A stretch of 64,000 nucleotides of DNA from Candidatus Pantoea varia (GTDB lineage: Bacteria; Pseudomonadota; Gammaproteobacteria; Enterobacterales; Enterobacteriaceae), in assembly GCF_900115075.1 (NCBI RefSeq), contig NZ_FOVG01000001.1:744001-808000 (forward strand). The letters are read 5' to 3'. Each line of letters starts with the position of its first letter. Within the stretch, counting starts at the first letter, position 1. The notes under the pieces were generated by a model. It was given only the letters and a program-made list of their open reading frames with translations, had not been told where the DNA came from and did not search any database. Shown piece after piece: positions 55,137-64,000 of this stretch. A program made the translations under genes and the position numbers.

Positions 55137-55150
55137 TCGGAATAGTCCTA
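55137..55150 (-). promoter_or_regulatory. RcsAB box of flhDC
   Basis: The minus strand reads TAGGACTATTCCGA, matching TRVGAAWAWTSYGA at 13 of 14 positions. With a start point near 55131 it covers about +6 to +19, the same place as the E. coli RcsAB box that represses flhDC. It links envelope stress and capsule control to motility. Confidence 0.8.
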
Positions 55151-55378
55151 AAAAACGTAAGAAGATGTCACGGAAGATGTCCAGAACTCGAAAATAGAAT
55201 GGCATGGATTTTCGACCTTCAGTGGGTCTGAAACCCACACAAAAACAGAAGGCGAAAACAGTGACATTAAGGTTATGTGAAAGTTTTTTTGCCATCTTTT
55301 GATTTAACAAACAGCAGCTCGAACCGCAGAGATTACTCTGCGATACAGTTACGTCGCATCTCTCAGGATGGAAAAATA

Positions 55379-55732
55379 ATGAATACCTCTGAAGTACTGA
55401 AACCTATTTACGATCTCAACTTGTCTTATTTACTGCTTGCGCAGCGTTTAATTAACCAGGATAAAGCTTCTGCAATGTTTCGTCTCGGTATTGACGAAAA
55501 AATGGCAAACACATTATCTGAATTAACATTGCCTGAGATGGTGAAAATGGCGGAAACCAACCAGCTGGTTTGCCAGTTTCGTTTTACCGAAAGCAGCACC
55601 ATTAATCGTTTGACGCAGGAATCACGCGTGGATGATTTACAACAAATCCATACTGGAATTTTATTATCCAGCCGTTTACTGCGTAATGCGTCTAAAGATG
55701 AAGCGCCTGCTAAAAAGAGAGCAATGTCATGA
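55379..55732 (+). CDS. flhD: FlhD, flagellar master regulator subunit
   Basis: 117-residue subunit of the FlhD4C2 activator of class 2 flagellar operons. It matches E. coli FlhD closely ([38 protein letters not shown]). The ATG at 55379 is chosen by homology, since the frame is open upstream without protein likeness. A leader of about 250 bases precedes it. It overlaps flhC by four bases. Confidence 0.97.
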   Translation: MNTSEVLKPIYDLNLSYLLLAQRLINQDKASAMFRLGIDEKMANTLSELTLPEMVKMAETNQLVCQFRFTESSTINRLTQESRVDDLQQIHTGILLSSRLLRNASKDEAPAKKRAMS

Positions 55733-56307
55733 GTGAGAAAAGTATTGTTCAGGAAGCACGTGATATTCATCTCGCGATGGAACTCATCACTTTAGGTGCG
55801 CGCTTACAGATGTTAGAGAGTGAAACGCAGCTGAGCCGTGGTCGTCTGATCAAGCTCTATAAAGAATTACGTGGCAGTCCGCCACCGAAAGGCATGCTGC
55901 CGTTCTCCACGGACTGGTTTATGACGTGGGAGCAGAACATCCATGCTTCTATGTTCTGTAACGCCTGGAAGTTTTTACTGAAAACGGGTTTGTGCAGCGG
56001 CGTCGATGCCGTGATCAAAGCCTACCGCCTGTATCTTGAACAGTGTCCTCAATCGGACGAGGGCCCGCTGTTGGCGCTGACTCGTGCCTGGACCCTGGTC
56101 CGATTCGTTGATAGCGGTATGCTGGAGCTGGCAGATTGTAAGAGCTGCAACGGCAGCTTTATTAACCATGCGCATCAGCCGGTTGGCAGCTTTACCTGCA
56201 GCCTGTGCCAGCCGCCATCACGCGCCGTAAAAAGACGTAAACTTTCTGCAGAACCTGCCGATATGTTTCCACAACTGCTGGATGAACAGGTTAAACACGC
56301 CGTTTAA
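55729..56307 (+). CDS. flhC: FlhC, flagellar master regulator subunit
   Basis: 192 residues. The zinc site Cys137, Cys140, Cys157 and Cys160 (ADCKSC, SFTCSLC) is at the same positions as in E. coli. The conserved [19 protein letters not shown] forms the N-terminal domain. Within the 3' end of this gene lies a sigma-28 promoter for motA. The four-base overlap with flhD couples translation of the two subunits. Confidence 0.97.
   Translation: MSEKSIVQEARDIHLAMELITLGARLQMLESETQLSRGRLIKLYKELRGSPPPKGMLPFSTDWFMTWEQNIHASMFCNAWKFLLKTGLCSGVDAVIKAYRLYLEQCPQSDEGPLLALTRAWTLVRFVDSGMLELADCKSCNGSFINHAHQPVGSFTCSLCQPPSRAVKRRKLSAEPADMFPQLLDEQVKHAV
56238..56264 (+). promoter_or_regulatory. Sigma-28 promoter inside flhC, for motA and MotR
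   Basis: TAAACTTT (56238-56245, 7/8), N11, GCCGATAT (56257-56264, 7/8). It is located in the last 70 bases of flhC, 176 bp before motA, and should start transcription near 56270. Confidence 0.88.
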
Positions 56308-56362
56308 GTTTGTTCGCATTGTGGAAGCCATCCAGCAGCGGTTAATACCGCTGCTTTTTTTT
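56270..56362 (+). ncRNA. motR: MotR-like small RNA
   Basis: Transcription from the sigma-28 promoter in flhC would run about 93 nt to the strong terminator at 56334-56362, upstream of motA. E. coli has the sigma-28-dependent sRNA MotR of about this size in the same place; it acts on flagellar and ribosomal protein mRNAs (literature). Here the call rests on promoter, terminator, length and position; sequence identity with E. coli MotR was not compared. Confidence 0.7.
56334..56362 (+). terminator. flhDC / MotR terminator
   Basis: agcagcggt (56334-56342), taat, accgctgct (56347-56355), then eight T. It must be read through in part for motA to be expressed from the sigma-28 promoter. Confidence 0.93.
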
Positions 56363-56439
56363 GTCTGCGGTTCAGGAATAACACCTGCGGCTCTCTGGCT
56401 TAACTTCCACCAACACGTTACGGACGTAAGGATATTTTT

Positions 56440-57327
56440 GTGCTGATAATTTTAGGTTACCTGATTGTTTTAGGCTCCGTGTTGGGCGGATATGCGCTGG
56501 TAGGTGGCCATCTGGGCGCGCTTTATCAGCCAGCCGAATTATTAATGATCGGCGGTGCGGGTGCCGGTGCTTTTTTAGTCGGCAACAATGGCAAGTCGAT
56601 TAAAAAAACGCTGAAAGCGCTGCCTAAGTTATTTCGCGGCTCTAAATACAACAAAGCCGTGTACATGGATTTAATGGCGCTGCTTTATCGCCTGATGGCG
56701 AAGTCGCGTCAGCAGGGGATGTTATCGCTGGAACGCGATATTGAAGATCCGAGTCAGAGTGAAATTTTTGCTAATTATCCCCGCATTCTTGCCGATAAAC
56801 AGTTAGTAGATTTTATTACTGACTATTTACGCCTGATGGTGAGTGGCAACATGAACGCCTTTGAAATCGAAGCGTTGATGGATGAAGAGATTGAGACCTA
56901 CGAACACGAGTGTGACGTACCAGCGCAAAGTATTGCTGCAGTCGGTGATGGTCTTCCTGCATTCGGCATCGTCGCTGCGGTAATGGGCGTGGTCCATGCA
57001 CTGGCTTCCGCTGACCGTCCGGCCGCAGAGCTGGGTGCGCTGGTGGCGCATGCGATGGTGGGAACCTTCCTGGGCATTTTACTGGCCTATGGGTTTGTCT
57101 CTCCGCTGTCATCGGTACTGCGTCAGAAGTGTGCGGAAACTACCAAGATGATGCAGTGCATTAAGGTGACATTGCTGTCGAGCCTGAATGGTTACGCGCC
57201 GCAGATTGCGGTGGAGTTTGGTCGTAAGACGCTTTACTCCGCTGAGCGCCCATCGTTCAGCGAACTGGAAGAGCACGTACGTAACGCTAAGAACCCGGCT
57301 AAACAGACTTCTGACGAGGCTTCATGA
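56440..57327 (+). CDS. motA: MotA, flagellar stator proton channel
   Basis: 295-residue inner-membrane stator subunit with four helices. The charged residues Arg90 and Glu98, which act on FliG, are at the E. coli positions ([15 protein letters not shown]). The start is GTG, as in E. coli. MotA forms the channel with MotB. It overlaps motB by four bases. AAGGA precedes the start by about nine bases. Confidence 0.97.
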   Translation: MLIILGYLIVLGSVLGGYALVGGHLGALYQPAELLMIGGAGAGAFLVGNNGKSIKKTLKALPKLFRGSKYNKAVYMDLMALLYRLMAKSRQQGMLSLERDIEDPSQSEIFANYPRILADKQLVDFITDYLRLMVSGNMNAFEIEALMDEEIETYEHECDVPAQSIAAVGDGLPAFGIVAAVMGVVHALASADRPAAELGALVAHAMVGTFLGILLAYGFVSPLSSVLRQKCAETTKMMQCIKVTLLSSLNGYAPQIAVEFGRKTLYSAERPSFSELEEHVRNAKNPAKQTSDEAS

Positions 57328-58265
57328 AACACGGCAATCGCCCAATTGTGCTGATCAAAAAGCGCAAACATAAAGGCCATGAAGGCAGCCACGGTTCGTG
57401 GAAGATTGCCTACGCCGACTTTATGACGGCGATGATGGCCTTTTTTATGGTGATGTGGCTGTTGTCTATCGCCAACCCGCAGGAGCTGGTGCAGATAGCA
57501 GACTACTTCAAAACACCGCTGAAGGTCGCGCTTACCGGCGGGGCGCGCAGCAGCGACAGCGAAAGCCCGATCCCCGGCGGCGGTGATGATCCAACGAAAA
57601 AGATTGGCGAAGTGAACAAAGTCGTCGATATGGACGCGCAGAAACGCAAGCTGGATGAAATTCGTCTTAATCGTTTGCGTGAAAAGCTCGACCAGTTGAT
57701 TGAAGCGGATCCGCGCCTGAAAGCGCTGCGCCCGCATCTGATCATCAACATGGTGGAAGAGGGGCTGCGTATTCAGATTATCGACAGCCAGAATCGCCCG
57801 ATGTTTAAGACCGGTCGGGCCGAGGTGGAGCCTTATATGCGCGATATTCTGCGTGCCATAGCGCCCATCCTTAACGACATCCCGAACCGCATCAGCCTGG
57901 CCGGACATACCGATGATTTTCAGTATGCCAACGGTGATAAAGGCTACAGCAACTGGGAACTGTCGACAGACCGCGCTAACGCCTCACGCCGTGAACTGGT
58001 AACGGGCGGCTTAGACAGCGGAAAAATTTTACGGGTGTTAGGCATGGCCGACACCATGAGCCTGAAAAATCGTGGCGGTAATGACGCCGTTAACCGCCGC
58101 ATCAGCCTGCTGGTGTTGAACCACGACACCGAAGCGGCAATAGAAAAAGAGAACGCAGAAAGTGATGCCGTCCAGATCAGCGATCCGGCGGCCATTCAAC
58201 AGATTACCGCACCTGCAACACCAGGCAGCGCGGTGAATACAGCAGCCCCCTCACAGCCGAGGTGA
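57324..58265 (+). CDS. motB: MotB, stator subunit with peptidoglycan anchor
   Basis: 313 residues. Asp32 of the proton path lies in [14 protein letters not shown] at the start of the single membrane helix. The plug and linker follow, then an OmpA-like peptidoglycan-binding domain (about 150-270; [36 protein letters not shown]). The tail is Ala/Pro-rich. It is followed five bases later by cheA. Confidence 0.97.
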   Translation: MKHGNRPIVLIKKRKHKGHEGSHGSWKIAYADFMTAMMAFFMVMWLLSIANPQELVQIADYFKTPLKVALTGGARSSDSESPIPGGGDDPTKKIGEVNKVVDMDAQKRKLDEIRLNRLREKLDQLIEADPRLKALRPHLIINMVEEGLRIQIIDSQNRPMFKTGRAEVEPYMRDILRAIAPILNDIPNRISLAGHTDDFQYANGDKGYSNWELSTDRANASRRELVTGGLDSGKILRVLGMADTMSLKNRGGNDAVNRRISLLVLNHDTEAAIEKENAESDAVQISDPAAIQQITAPATPGSAVNTAAPSQPR

Positions 58266-58270
58266 TTCCC

Positions 58271-60265
58271 GTGAGTATGGACATCAGCGATTTTTACCAG
58301 ACGTTTTTTGATGAAGCCGATGAGCTATTAGCGGATATGGAACAACACCTGTTGGGCTTAGACCCGCAGGAGCCAGATTCGGAACAGCTTAACGCCATCT
58401 TCCGTGCCGCTCACTCCATTAAGGGTGGGGCCGGAACCTTTGGTTTTACGGTATTACAGGAAACGACTCATATCCTGGAAAACATTCTGGATGGTGCTCG
58501 TCGCGGCGAGATGCAGCTCAGCACCGACATCATCAACCTGTTTTTGGAAACCAAAGATATTATGCAGGAACAGCTCGATGCTTATAAAACCGCGCAGGAG
58601 CCTAACGCGGAAAGCTTCAAATATATCTGCGAAGCGCTGCGCCAGCTGGCGTTAGAGGCCAAAGGTCTGCCGGTTGACGCACCGGCCAGTGTGGCGACTG
58701 CCAGCGCAGAGCCTGCCAGTAACGGCGGCCTTCGTGTCCAGTTGATCGATCTTAAAGAGAAAGAAGTCGATCTGATGCTGGAAGAGATGAGCAATCTCGG
58801 CACTCTGACCAACGTGCAGAAAGGCAGCAACATGCTGGACGTCTGCATTGATGGCGTCGGTAAAGATGACATCGTGGCGGTGCTCTGCTTCGTGATCGAC
58901 GAAGCGCAGATCCGCTTCCCGGCCGCTGATGAAGCCGCCCCGAGCGCTGCAGTTGCCGAAGTCGCCGAAGTCACTGCACCGACAGTGGAAGAAGTTCACA
59001 CCGCGACCGTCACCGAACTGCCTGTGGCAGCGGTGAAGCGTGAAAGTAAGCGTGCTGCGGCACCAGCCAAAGCGAGCGAATCAACCAGTATTCGTGTGGC
59101 GGTAGAGAAGGTCGATCAGCTGATTAACCTGGTGGGCGAACTGGTGATTACCCAGTCAATGCTTGCTCAGCGTTCCGGCGAACTGGATCCGGTGGCGCAC
59201 GGCGACCTGCTGAACAGCATGGGTCAGCTGGAGCGTAACGCCCGCGATCTGCAGGAATCGGTGATGTCGATTCGTATGATGCCGATGGAATATGTCTTCA
59301 GTCGCTTCCCGCGTCTGGTGCGTGACCTGGCGAGCAAACTCGGTAAAGAGGTTGAACTGACTCTGCTGGGCAGCTCGACCGAACTCGACAAGAGCCTGAT
59401 TGAACGCATCATCGATCCATTAACGCACCTGGTGCGTAACAGCCTTGACCACGGTATCGAAACTCCAGAGAAACGTCTGGTGGCCGGTAAAGTGGCCACC
59501 GGTAACCTGACGCTGTCAGCGGAACATCAGGGCGGCAACATCTGCATCGAAGTCTCTGATGACGGTGCGGGTCTGAACCGTGAACGTATTCTGGCGAAGG
59601 CACTGTCATCAGGCCTGCCGGTTCACGAGAACATGAGCGACGAAGAAGTCGGCATGCTGATCTTTGCACCTGGCTTCTCTACGGCAGAGCAGGTGACGGA
59701 TGTTTCCGGACGCGGCGTCGGTATGGACGTGGTTAAACGAAATATTCAGGAGATGGGTGGTCACGTCGAAATCGCCTCGAAGCAGGGCAAAGGCACCACC
59801 ATCCGTATCCTGCTGCCGCTGACGCTGGCCATCCTTGATGGCATGTCCGTTCGCGTCGCCGATGAGGTCTTTATTCTGCCGCTGAATGCAGTGATGGAGT
59901 CGCTGCAACCGCGCGACGAAGATCTGAAACCCATGGCTGGTGGCGAGTGCGTGCTGGAAGTGCGTGGTGAATATCTGCCGCTGGTTGAGCTGTGGAAAGT
60001 CTTTGATGTGCAGGAAGCCAAAACCGAAGCCACCCAGGGCATCGTGGTGATCCTGCAAAGCGCGGGCAAACGCTATGCGCTGCTGGTCGATCAGCTGATT
60101 GGTCAACATCAGGTGGTGGTGAAGAACCTCGAAAGTAACTATCGCAAAGTGCCGGGCATCTCAGCTGCCACCATTCTTGGCGATGGTAGCGTAGCGCTGA
60201 TTGTTGATGTTTCAGCACTGCAATCACTTAACCGTGAAAAACGTGTGGCTGGCGCTGCCGCCTGA
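58271..60265 (+). CDS. cheA: CheA, chemotaxis histidine kinase
   Basis: 664 residues. The P1 domain has phosphorylated His48 ([14 protein letters not shown]). P2, P3 ([15 protein letters not shown]), the P4 kinase ([16 protein letters not shown]) and the P5 CheW-like domain follow. The start is GTG 58271 ([10 protein letters not shown]) with GAGGTGA five bases upstream, as in E. coli. A GTG nine bases earlier is less likely. Met98 matches the E. coli internal start of the short form CheA-S. It phosphorylates CheY and CheB. Confidence 0.97.
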   Translation: MSMDISDFYQTFFDEADELLADMEQHLLGLDPQEPDSEQLNAIFRAAHSIKGGAGTFGFTVLQETTHILENILDGARRGEMQLSTDIINLFLETKDIMQEQLDAYKTAQEPNAESFKYICEALRQLALEAKGLPVDAPASVATASAEPASNGGLRVQLIDLKEKEVDLMLEEMSNLGTLTNVQKGSNMLDVCIDGVGKDDIVAVLCFVIDEAQIRFPAADEAAPSAAVAEVAEVTAPTVEEVHTATVTELPVAAVKRESKRAAAPAKASESTSIRVAVEKVDQLINLVGELVITQSMLAQRSGELDPVAHGDLLNSMGQLERNARDLQESVMSIRMMPMEYVFSRFPRLVRDLASKLGKEVELTLLGSSTELDKSLIERIIDPLTHLVRNSLDHGIETPEKRLVAGKVATGNLTLSAEHQGGNICIEVSDDGAGLNRERILAKALSSGLPVHENMSDEEVGMLIFAPGFSTAEQVTDVSGRGVGMDVVKRNIQEMGGHVEIASKQGKGTTIRILLPLTLAILDGMSVRVADEVFILPLNAVMESLQPRDEDLKPMAGGECVLEVRGEYLPLVELWKVFDVQEAKTEATQGIVVILQSAGKRYALLVDQLIGQHQVVVKNLESNYRKVPGISAATILGDGSVALIVDVSALQSLNREKRVAGAAA

Positions 60266-60288
60266 TTGATAACGAAAGGGTAAATAAC

Positions 60289-60786
60289 ATGAATGGAATG
60301 GCAACCGTGACAAAAATCGCTGGCGAAACTGTGGGTCAGGAGTTTCTGGTCTTCACGCTGGGCGACGAAGAGTACGGCATCGATATCCTCAAAGTTCAGG
60401 AAATTCGCGGTTACGATCAGGTAACACGTATTGCGAATACCCCTGAATTCATCCGCGGTGTCACTAACCTGCGTGGCGTTATCGTGCCGATTATCGATCT
60501 GCGTGTGAAATTTGCGCAGCCCGATGTTGAGTACAATGAAAACACCGTGGTTATCGTGCTGAATCTGGAAAACCGTGTGGTCGGTATCGTGGTTGATGGC
60601 GTTTCTGACGTGCTGTCACTGACCCAGGATCAGATCCGTCCTTCACCTGAGTTCGCTGTGACTATGTCTACCGAGTACATGACGGGGCTGGGTGCACTCG
60701 GTGACCGCATGCTGATTCTGGTCGACATCGAGAAGCTGCTGAGCAGCGACGAGATGGCGCTGGTTGATAACCTGCGTAGCGCGTAA
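60289..60786 (+). CDS. cheW: CheW, chemotaxis coupling protein
   Basis: 165-residue SH3-like coupling protein that joins receptors to CheA. It matches E. coli CheW almost throughout ([35 protein letters not shown]). GAAAGGG lies about eight bases before the ATG. A hairpin follows the gene, and the two receptor genes have their own sigma-28 promoters. Confidence 0.97.
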   Translation: MNGMATVTKIAGETVGQEFLVFTLGDEEYGIDILKVQEIRGYDQVTRIANTPEFIRGVTNLRGVIVPIIDLRVKFAQPDVEYNENTVVIVLNLENRVVGIVVDGVSDVLSLTQDQIRPSPEFAVTMSTEYMTGLGALGDRMLILVDIEKLLSSDEMALVDNLRSA

Positions 60787-60794
60787 TCGAATCA

Positions 60795-60822
60795 TCACGG
60801 GCCGGTTCAGGCTGGCCCGTGA
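60795..60822 (+). terminator. Hairpin after cheW
   Basis: tcacgggcc (60795-60803) and ggcccgtga (60814-60822) form a perfect 9-bp stem around a 10-base loop. The T-run is short (TAGTTTAC). Confidence 0.65.
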
Positions 60823-60878
60823 TAGTTTACATAAGTAATAATCCCTTTAAAATCACACAATAAAGCCTCTCCTTCCCC

Positions 60879-60905
60879 TAATTTCCTGCTTTTACCTGCC
60901 GATAA
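60879..60905 (+). promoter_or_regulatory. Sigma-28 promoter of the first chemoreceptor gene
   Basis: TAATTTCC (60879-60886, 4/8), N11, GCCGATAA (60898-60905, perfect -10), 44 bp before the ATG. Confidence 0.7.
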
Positions 60906-60949
60906 TCCCTGAGTCACATTTTAATTACCTACTTTGTTCAGGGTTACTC

Positions 60950-62620
60950 ATGTTAACGAAAATCCGTGTTGTCACCAGCCTGTTACTGGTGTTGCTGGTG
61001 TTCGGGCTGTTACAGGCCTTCTCCGGTTCTGTTTTTTACTCCGCATTAAGCCACGATAAGCAAAGCTTCGCCGTTTCCCAGCTGGCGATGCAAAATACGC
61101 AGGCGCTCAACGACGCCTATATGAGTCTTAACCAGAGCCGTGTCCTGCTGACCCGCATTCAGCTGCGTTTCGCCACCAGTAAGCTGGAAGGCAAAACGGC
61201 GGATGTCGCTTCGCTGTTTGAAGACAGTCAGCGCTTCCAGCAGGCGGCAGCGGGCTTCTACAAGACGTTCAGAGAGACGCCAGAAACCCCAGGAATGGAT
61301 GAGCAACTCAGCAGCCAGCTTGACCAGCGTTTCAGAGACTATGCGGGAGCGCTGAGCAGCCTGCAGAGCGCGCTGCAGGTAAACGACATGGTCGCGGCCG
61401 CTAAAGCCCCGGTGGCACCGAGCCAGAGTGCATTTCTGACGCTCTACCATGAGTGGCGAGACGACCAGAGTCGTCTGACCATGCTGGGTGTGGCAGAGAA
61501 CAGCAGTGCCTACAGCCGTATGATGTGGATCCTTTCGACCATCATGGCTGCCGTGGTCGCGGTGATTGTGCTGTGCTGGTTTGGTCTGCGCAAAATCGTG
61601 ATGACGCCGCTGAACAGCAGTATTAATCACATTCAGCACATCGCCCAGGGCGATTTAACCCAGCCAATCGTGGTGGAAGGGCGCAACGAGATGACCCAGC
61701 TCGCGGCCAGCCTGCATGACATGCAGCAGTCGCTGGTGCGCACCGTGACCAACGTGCGTGAAGGATCGGATGCGATCTTCACCGGTGCCAGTGAGATCTC
61801 TGCCGGGAACAATGACCTTTCTGCCCGCACCGAACAGCAGGCTGCCTCACTGGAGCAGACGGCGGCCAGCATGGAGCAGCTTACTGCGACCGTAAAGCAG
61901 AATGCCGAAAATGCCCGCCAGGCCTCACAACTGGCACTCAGCGCCTCCGAAACCGCAGAAAAAGGCGGCAACGTGGTGGCTGGCGTGGTGAAAACCATGA
62001 GCGAAATTGCGGGCAGCTCGAAGAAGATTGCGGATATTACCAGCGTGATTGATGGCATCGCGTTCCAGACCAATATCCTGGCGCTGAATGCGGCGGTTGA
62101 AGCGGCGCGCGCCGGGGAACAGGGGCGTGGTTTTGCGGTGGTCGCGGGCGAGGTTCGTAATCTGGCACAGCGCAGCGCCCAGGCAGCCAAAGAGATTAAA
62201 GGCCTGATTGATGACTCTGTGAACCGGGTTAATGTCGGTTCGCAACTGGTCGGCACCGCCGGGGAAACCATGAGCGACATCGTCAGTGCGGTTACGCGCG
62301 TCACCGACATCATGGGCGAAATCGCCTCGGCGTCGGACGAGCAGAGTCGCGGGATCGATCAGGTCGGTCAGGCGGTCACCGAGATGGATCGCGTGACCCA
62401 GCAGAACGCCTCGCTGGTGGAGGAGTCCGCTGCGGCCGCCGCCTCGCTGGAAGATCAGGCCAGCCGCTTAAGCCAGGCCGTGTCTGTCTTCAGAATCAAA
62501 CGTGAAGCCAGGCAGACGCTGACAAAGCATCTGCCGATTGCCGCGCCCGCCACGGCGGCTATGATGCCCCGCAAAGCCCTGACGGCCCCGGTCAGTGATA
62601 CGCACTGGGAAACCTTCTGA
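60950..62620 (+). CDS. Methyl-accepting chemotaxis receptor (Tar/Tsr type)
   Basis: 556 residues. TM1 is at about 7-30, a periplasmic four-helix sensor at 31-188 and TM2 at about 190-212, followed by HAMP and the signalling hairpin. The tip ([22 protein letters not shown]) is conserved. Arg64, Arg69 and Arg73 (NQSRVLLTRIQLRF) match the amino-acid-binding arginines of Tar and Tsr, so an amino-acid ligand is likely. The C-terminus ends HWETF, the CheR/CheB docking pentapeptide. A tsr/tar-like gene in the tar position, but the ligand cannot be told from sequence alone. Confidence 0.93.
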   Translation: MLTKIRVVTSLLLVLLVFGLLQAFSGSVFYSALSHDKQSFAVSQLAMQNTQALNDAYMSLNQSRVLLTRIQLRFATSKLEGKTADVASLFEDSQRFQQAAAGFYKTFRETPETPGMDEQLSSQLDQRFRDYAGALSSLQSALQVNDMVAAAKAPVAPSQSAFLTLYHEWRDDQSRLTMLGVAENSSAYSRMMWILSTIMAAVVAVIVLCWFGLRKIVMTPLNSSINHIQHIAQGDLTQPIVVEGRNEMTQLAASLHDMQQSLVRTVTNVREGSDAIFTGASEISAGNNDLSARTEQQAASLEQTAASMEQLTATVKQNAENARQASQLALSASETAEKGGNVVAGVVKTMSEIAGSSKKIADITSVIDGIAFQTNILALNAAVEAARAGEQGRGFAVVAGEVRNLAQRSAQAAKEIKGLIDDSVNRVNVGSQLVGTAGETMSDIVSAVTRVTDIMGEIASASDEQSRGIDQVGQAVTEMDRVTQQNASLVEESAAAAASLEDQASRLSQAVSVFRIKREARQTLTKHLPIAAPATAAMMPRKALTAPVSDTHWETF

Positions 62621-62750
62621 TGTCACGCTGCGCATCCTGCGGGATGCGCAGCCACCCCCTTTATTCCTCTGCCTAAAACCAAACTCAGCAGCGCCTGCTG
62701 ATAAAAATAATTACAAAAGCCACTTCTCTCCTGAAAGCGCCGAAAAGCGT

Positions 62751-62777
62751 TAATCAATCCTGCTATATCGCCGATAT
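62751..62777 (+). promoter_or_regulatory. Sigma-28 promoter of the second chemoreceptor gene
   Basis: TAATCAAT (62751-62758, 4/8), N11, GCCGATAT (62770-62777, 7/8). The -10 lies in a palindrome, tatatcg-c-cgatata. It lies 36 bp before the ATG. Confidence 0.65.
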
Positions 62778-62813
62778 AGGCGCTGCACCTAAATTAACCT
62801 GCAGGGGAACATG

Positions 62814-64000
62814 ATGTTAAAAAAAATAAAAGTGGTGACCAGTTTAATCGCAGTCCTGGTTATCTTTGGCGCGCTCCAGTTAGTCGCTGGCAGCCTTTTC
62901 TGGTCAGCTCTCAATAAAGACAAAGAGTCCTTTGCACTGTCACAGGTCTCTAATCGCAATGTCACCGAGATGACTGATGCTTATATTTCCTTAAACAACA
63001 GCCGTACTACGCTGAACCGCGGCATGCTGCGCTTACAGACCAGCATGGCATCACAGATGAACGGCGGTCAGCTTGAAGAGCTGATTAATAAGGCCAATAA
63101 GCAGCTGGTGGAAGCCGATCGCCACTTCAAAATTTATTACCATCTGCCTACCACGCCCGGTCTTGATGAGACGCTGGGCGATAAGCTGGAAGCCGACTAC
63201 ACCAATTACGAAAACGGCCTGAAAGCGATGGTGAAAAGTCTGCAGGCGCGCGACCTGGAAGGCATGTTCAAACAGAATATTGAGCAGAAACAGGTGGCGA
63301 TGCAGGGCAGCTATGATAAATGGCGTGCGCTCCAGACTGCACTTTCCGATAAAGGTATGGAGAAGAATCAGAAAGCCTTCACCCAGATGATGTGGCTGCT
63401 GGCCACCATTGGTGTTGTGGTGCTGGCGGTGATTATTACCTGCTGGTTTGGCCTGCGTCAGGTGCTGATTCAGCCGCTGCAACAGCTGCTGACACAGATT
63501 CGCGCTATCGCCTCTGGCGATTTGACCCAGCCGATTGTCGTTGAAGGTCGCAATGAAATGAGCCAGCTGGCCGCAGGCATCCATGAGATGCAGCAGTCGC
63601 TGGTGATGACCGTTGGTAATGTCCGTGACGGCTCAGACGCCATCTTCACCGGTGCCAGCGAAATCGCCGCCGGTAACAACGACCTTTCATCCCGCACCGA
63701 AGAGCAGGCCGCCTCACTGGAGCAGACTGCAGCCAGCATGGAGCAGCTCACCGCTACGGTGAAGCAGAATGCTGATAACGCCCGTCAGGCGTCACAGCTG
63801 GCGCTGACCGCCTCTGAAACCGCGCAGCAGGGCGGTAAAGTCGTGAATGGCGTGGTCACCACCATGAAAGAGATCGCTGGCAGCTCGAAGAAAATCGCTG
63901 ACATCATCAGCGTGATCGACGGCATCGCCTTCCAGACCAACATCCTGGCGCTGAACGCAGCCGTTGAAGCGGCGCGTGCCGGTGAACAGGGTCGCGGTTT
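62814..64000 (+). CDS. Second methyl-accepting chemotaxis receptor, cut by the window edge
   Basis: About 395 codons are visible and the frame is open to the end. It starts [15 protein letters not shown] at the second of two ATG codons (62811 and 62814), with AGGGGA just upstream. TM1, a periplasmic sensor with Arg64, Arg69 and Arg73 ([13 protein letters not shown]), TM2 near 190-212, HAMP and the start of the signalling domain are present. The cytoplasmic half is nearly the same as in the previous receptor, while the sensor differs, suggesting duplication then divergence of ligand. The end lies to the right of the window. Confidence 0.93.
   Translation, partial: MLKKIKVVTSLIAVLVIFGALQLVAGSLFWSALNKDKESFALSQVSNRNVTEMTDAYISLNNSRTTLNRGMLRLQTSMASQMNGGQLEELINKANKQLVEADRHFKIYYHLPTTPGLDETLGDKLEADYTNYENGLKAMVKSLQARDLEGMFKQNIEQKQVAMQGSYDKWRALQTALSDKGMEKNQKAFTQMMWLLATIGVVVLAVIITCWFGLRQVLIQPLQQLLTQIRAIASGDLTQPIVVEGRNEMSQLAAGIHEMQQSLVMTVGNVRDGSDAIFTGASEIAAGNNDLSSRTEEQAASLEQTAASMEQLTATVKQNADNARQASQLALTASETAQQGGKVVNGVVTTMKEIAGSSKKIADIISVIDGIAFQTNILALNAAVEAARAGEQGRG

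Noticed and set aside
55065..55310. 81-codon minus-strand frame over the flhDC promoter
   Set aside because: It covers the CRP and RcsAB sites and has no ribosome site.
1..64000. CRISPR arrays, insertion sequences, integrons
   Set aside because: No regularly spaced repeats with spacers, no transposase or integrase genes were seen. The GC-rich repeats are only two full direct copies plus diverged ones.

Overview
The window looks like a chromosomal segment of an enteric bacterium of the Pantoea/Erwinia type. This is an inference from gene content, flagellar gene order and Escherichia-like protein sequences carried on DNA of moderately high GC. No plasmid or conjugation genes, no insertion sequence and no CRISPR array are visible. 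Most of the window is core genome, with short accessory stretches between core blocks.

Layout. 1-504 is the upstream region of a gene lying off the left edge, probably rcsA. 505-11248 (minus strand) carries the hook-basal-body and export genes fliR-Q-P-O-N-M-L and fliK-J-I-H-G-F, with fliE divergent at 11480. 12005-18138 is an accessory stretch of small genes: secreted and lipid-anchored proteins, a family 17 glycosyltransferase, a phage-type repressor with two membrane/coiled-coil genes, a LexA-controlled DinI relative and an IraP relative. 18392-28438 returns to the motility core: yedD, amyA, fliT-S-D, fliC, the flagellin lysine methylase fliB, an HNH-fold protein, fliA and fliZ. 28657-31974 is the D-cysteine desulfhydrase and cystine transporter (dcyD, tcyJ-L-N). 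A lone membrane acyltransferase follows, then about 1.1 kb of GC-rich repeats between two convergent genes, then divergent putA/putP, the iron operon efeU-O-B and phoH. 45715-48320 holds a hexapeptide acyltransferase, tRNA-Ser(GGA), msrA, a flavin-reductase-like gene and a very small membrane-protein gene. 49000-51680 is the lipid A modification and two-component cluster eptA-basR-basS, then otsBA (trehalose), flhDC, motAB-cheAW and two chemoreceptors, the second cut by the right edge.

How it works together. flhDC is the master regulator of motility. Its upstream region shows a near-consensus CRP site and, at the expected +6 to +19 position, an RcsAB box. FliA (sigma-28) promoters are readable before fliC, fliD, fliA, motA and both chemoreceptors. 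The motA promoter lies inside flhC, upstream of a strong terminator, so it should make a short RNA of about 93 nt matching the E. coli sRNA MotR. FliC is exported with FliS, capped by FliD and probably methylated by FliB.

The observations most worth following are: (1) a 39-codon membrane-protein gene at 48201-48320 preceded by a perfect PmrA box inside a 50-bp inverted repeat and ending against the pmrB/basS stop codon; (2) a family of about 290-bp GC-rich elements at 33525-34633 arranged head-out between two convergent genes; (3) a phage-type repressor lacking the autocleavage serine, with two palindromic operators over its own promoter and two adjoining membrane genes; (4) an orphan terminator at 14411-14437; (5) an HNH protein lacking the final histidine.
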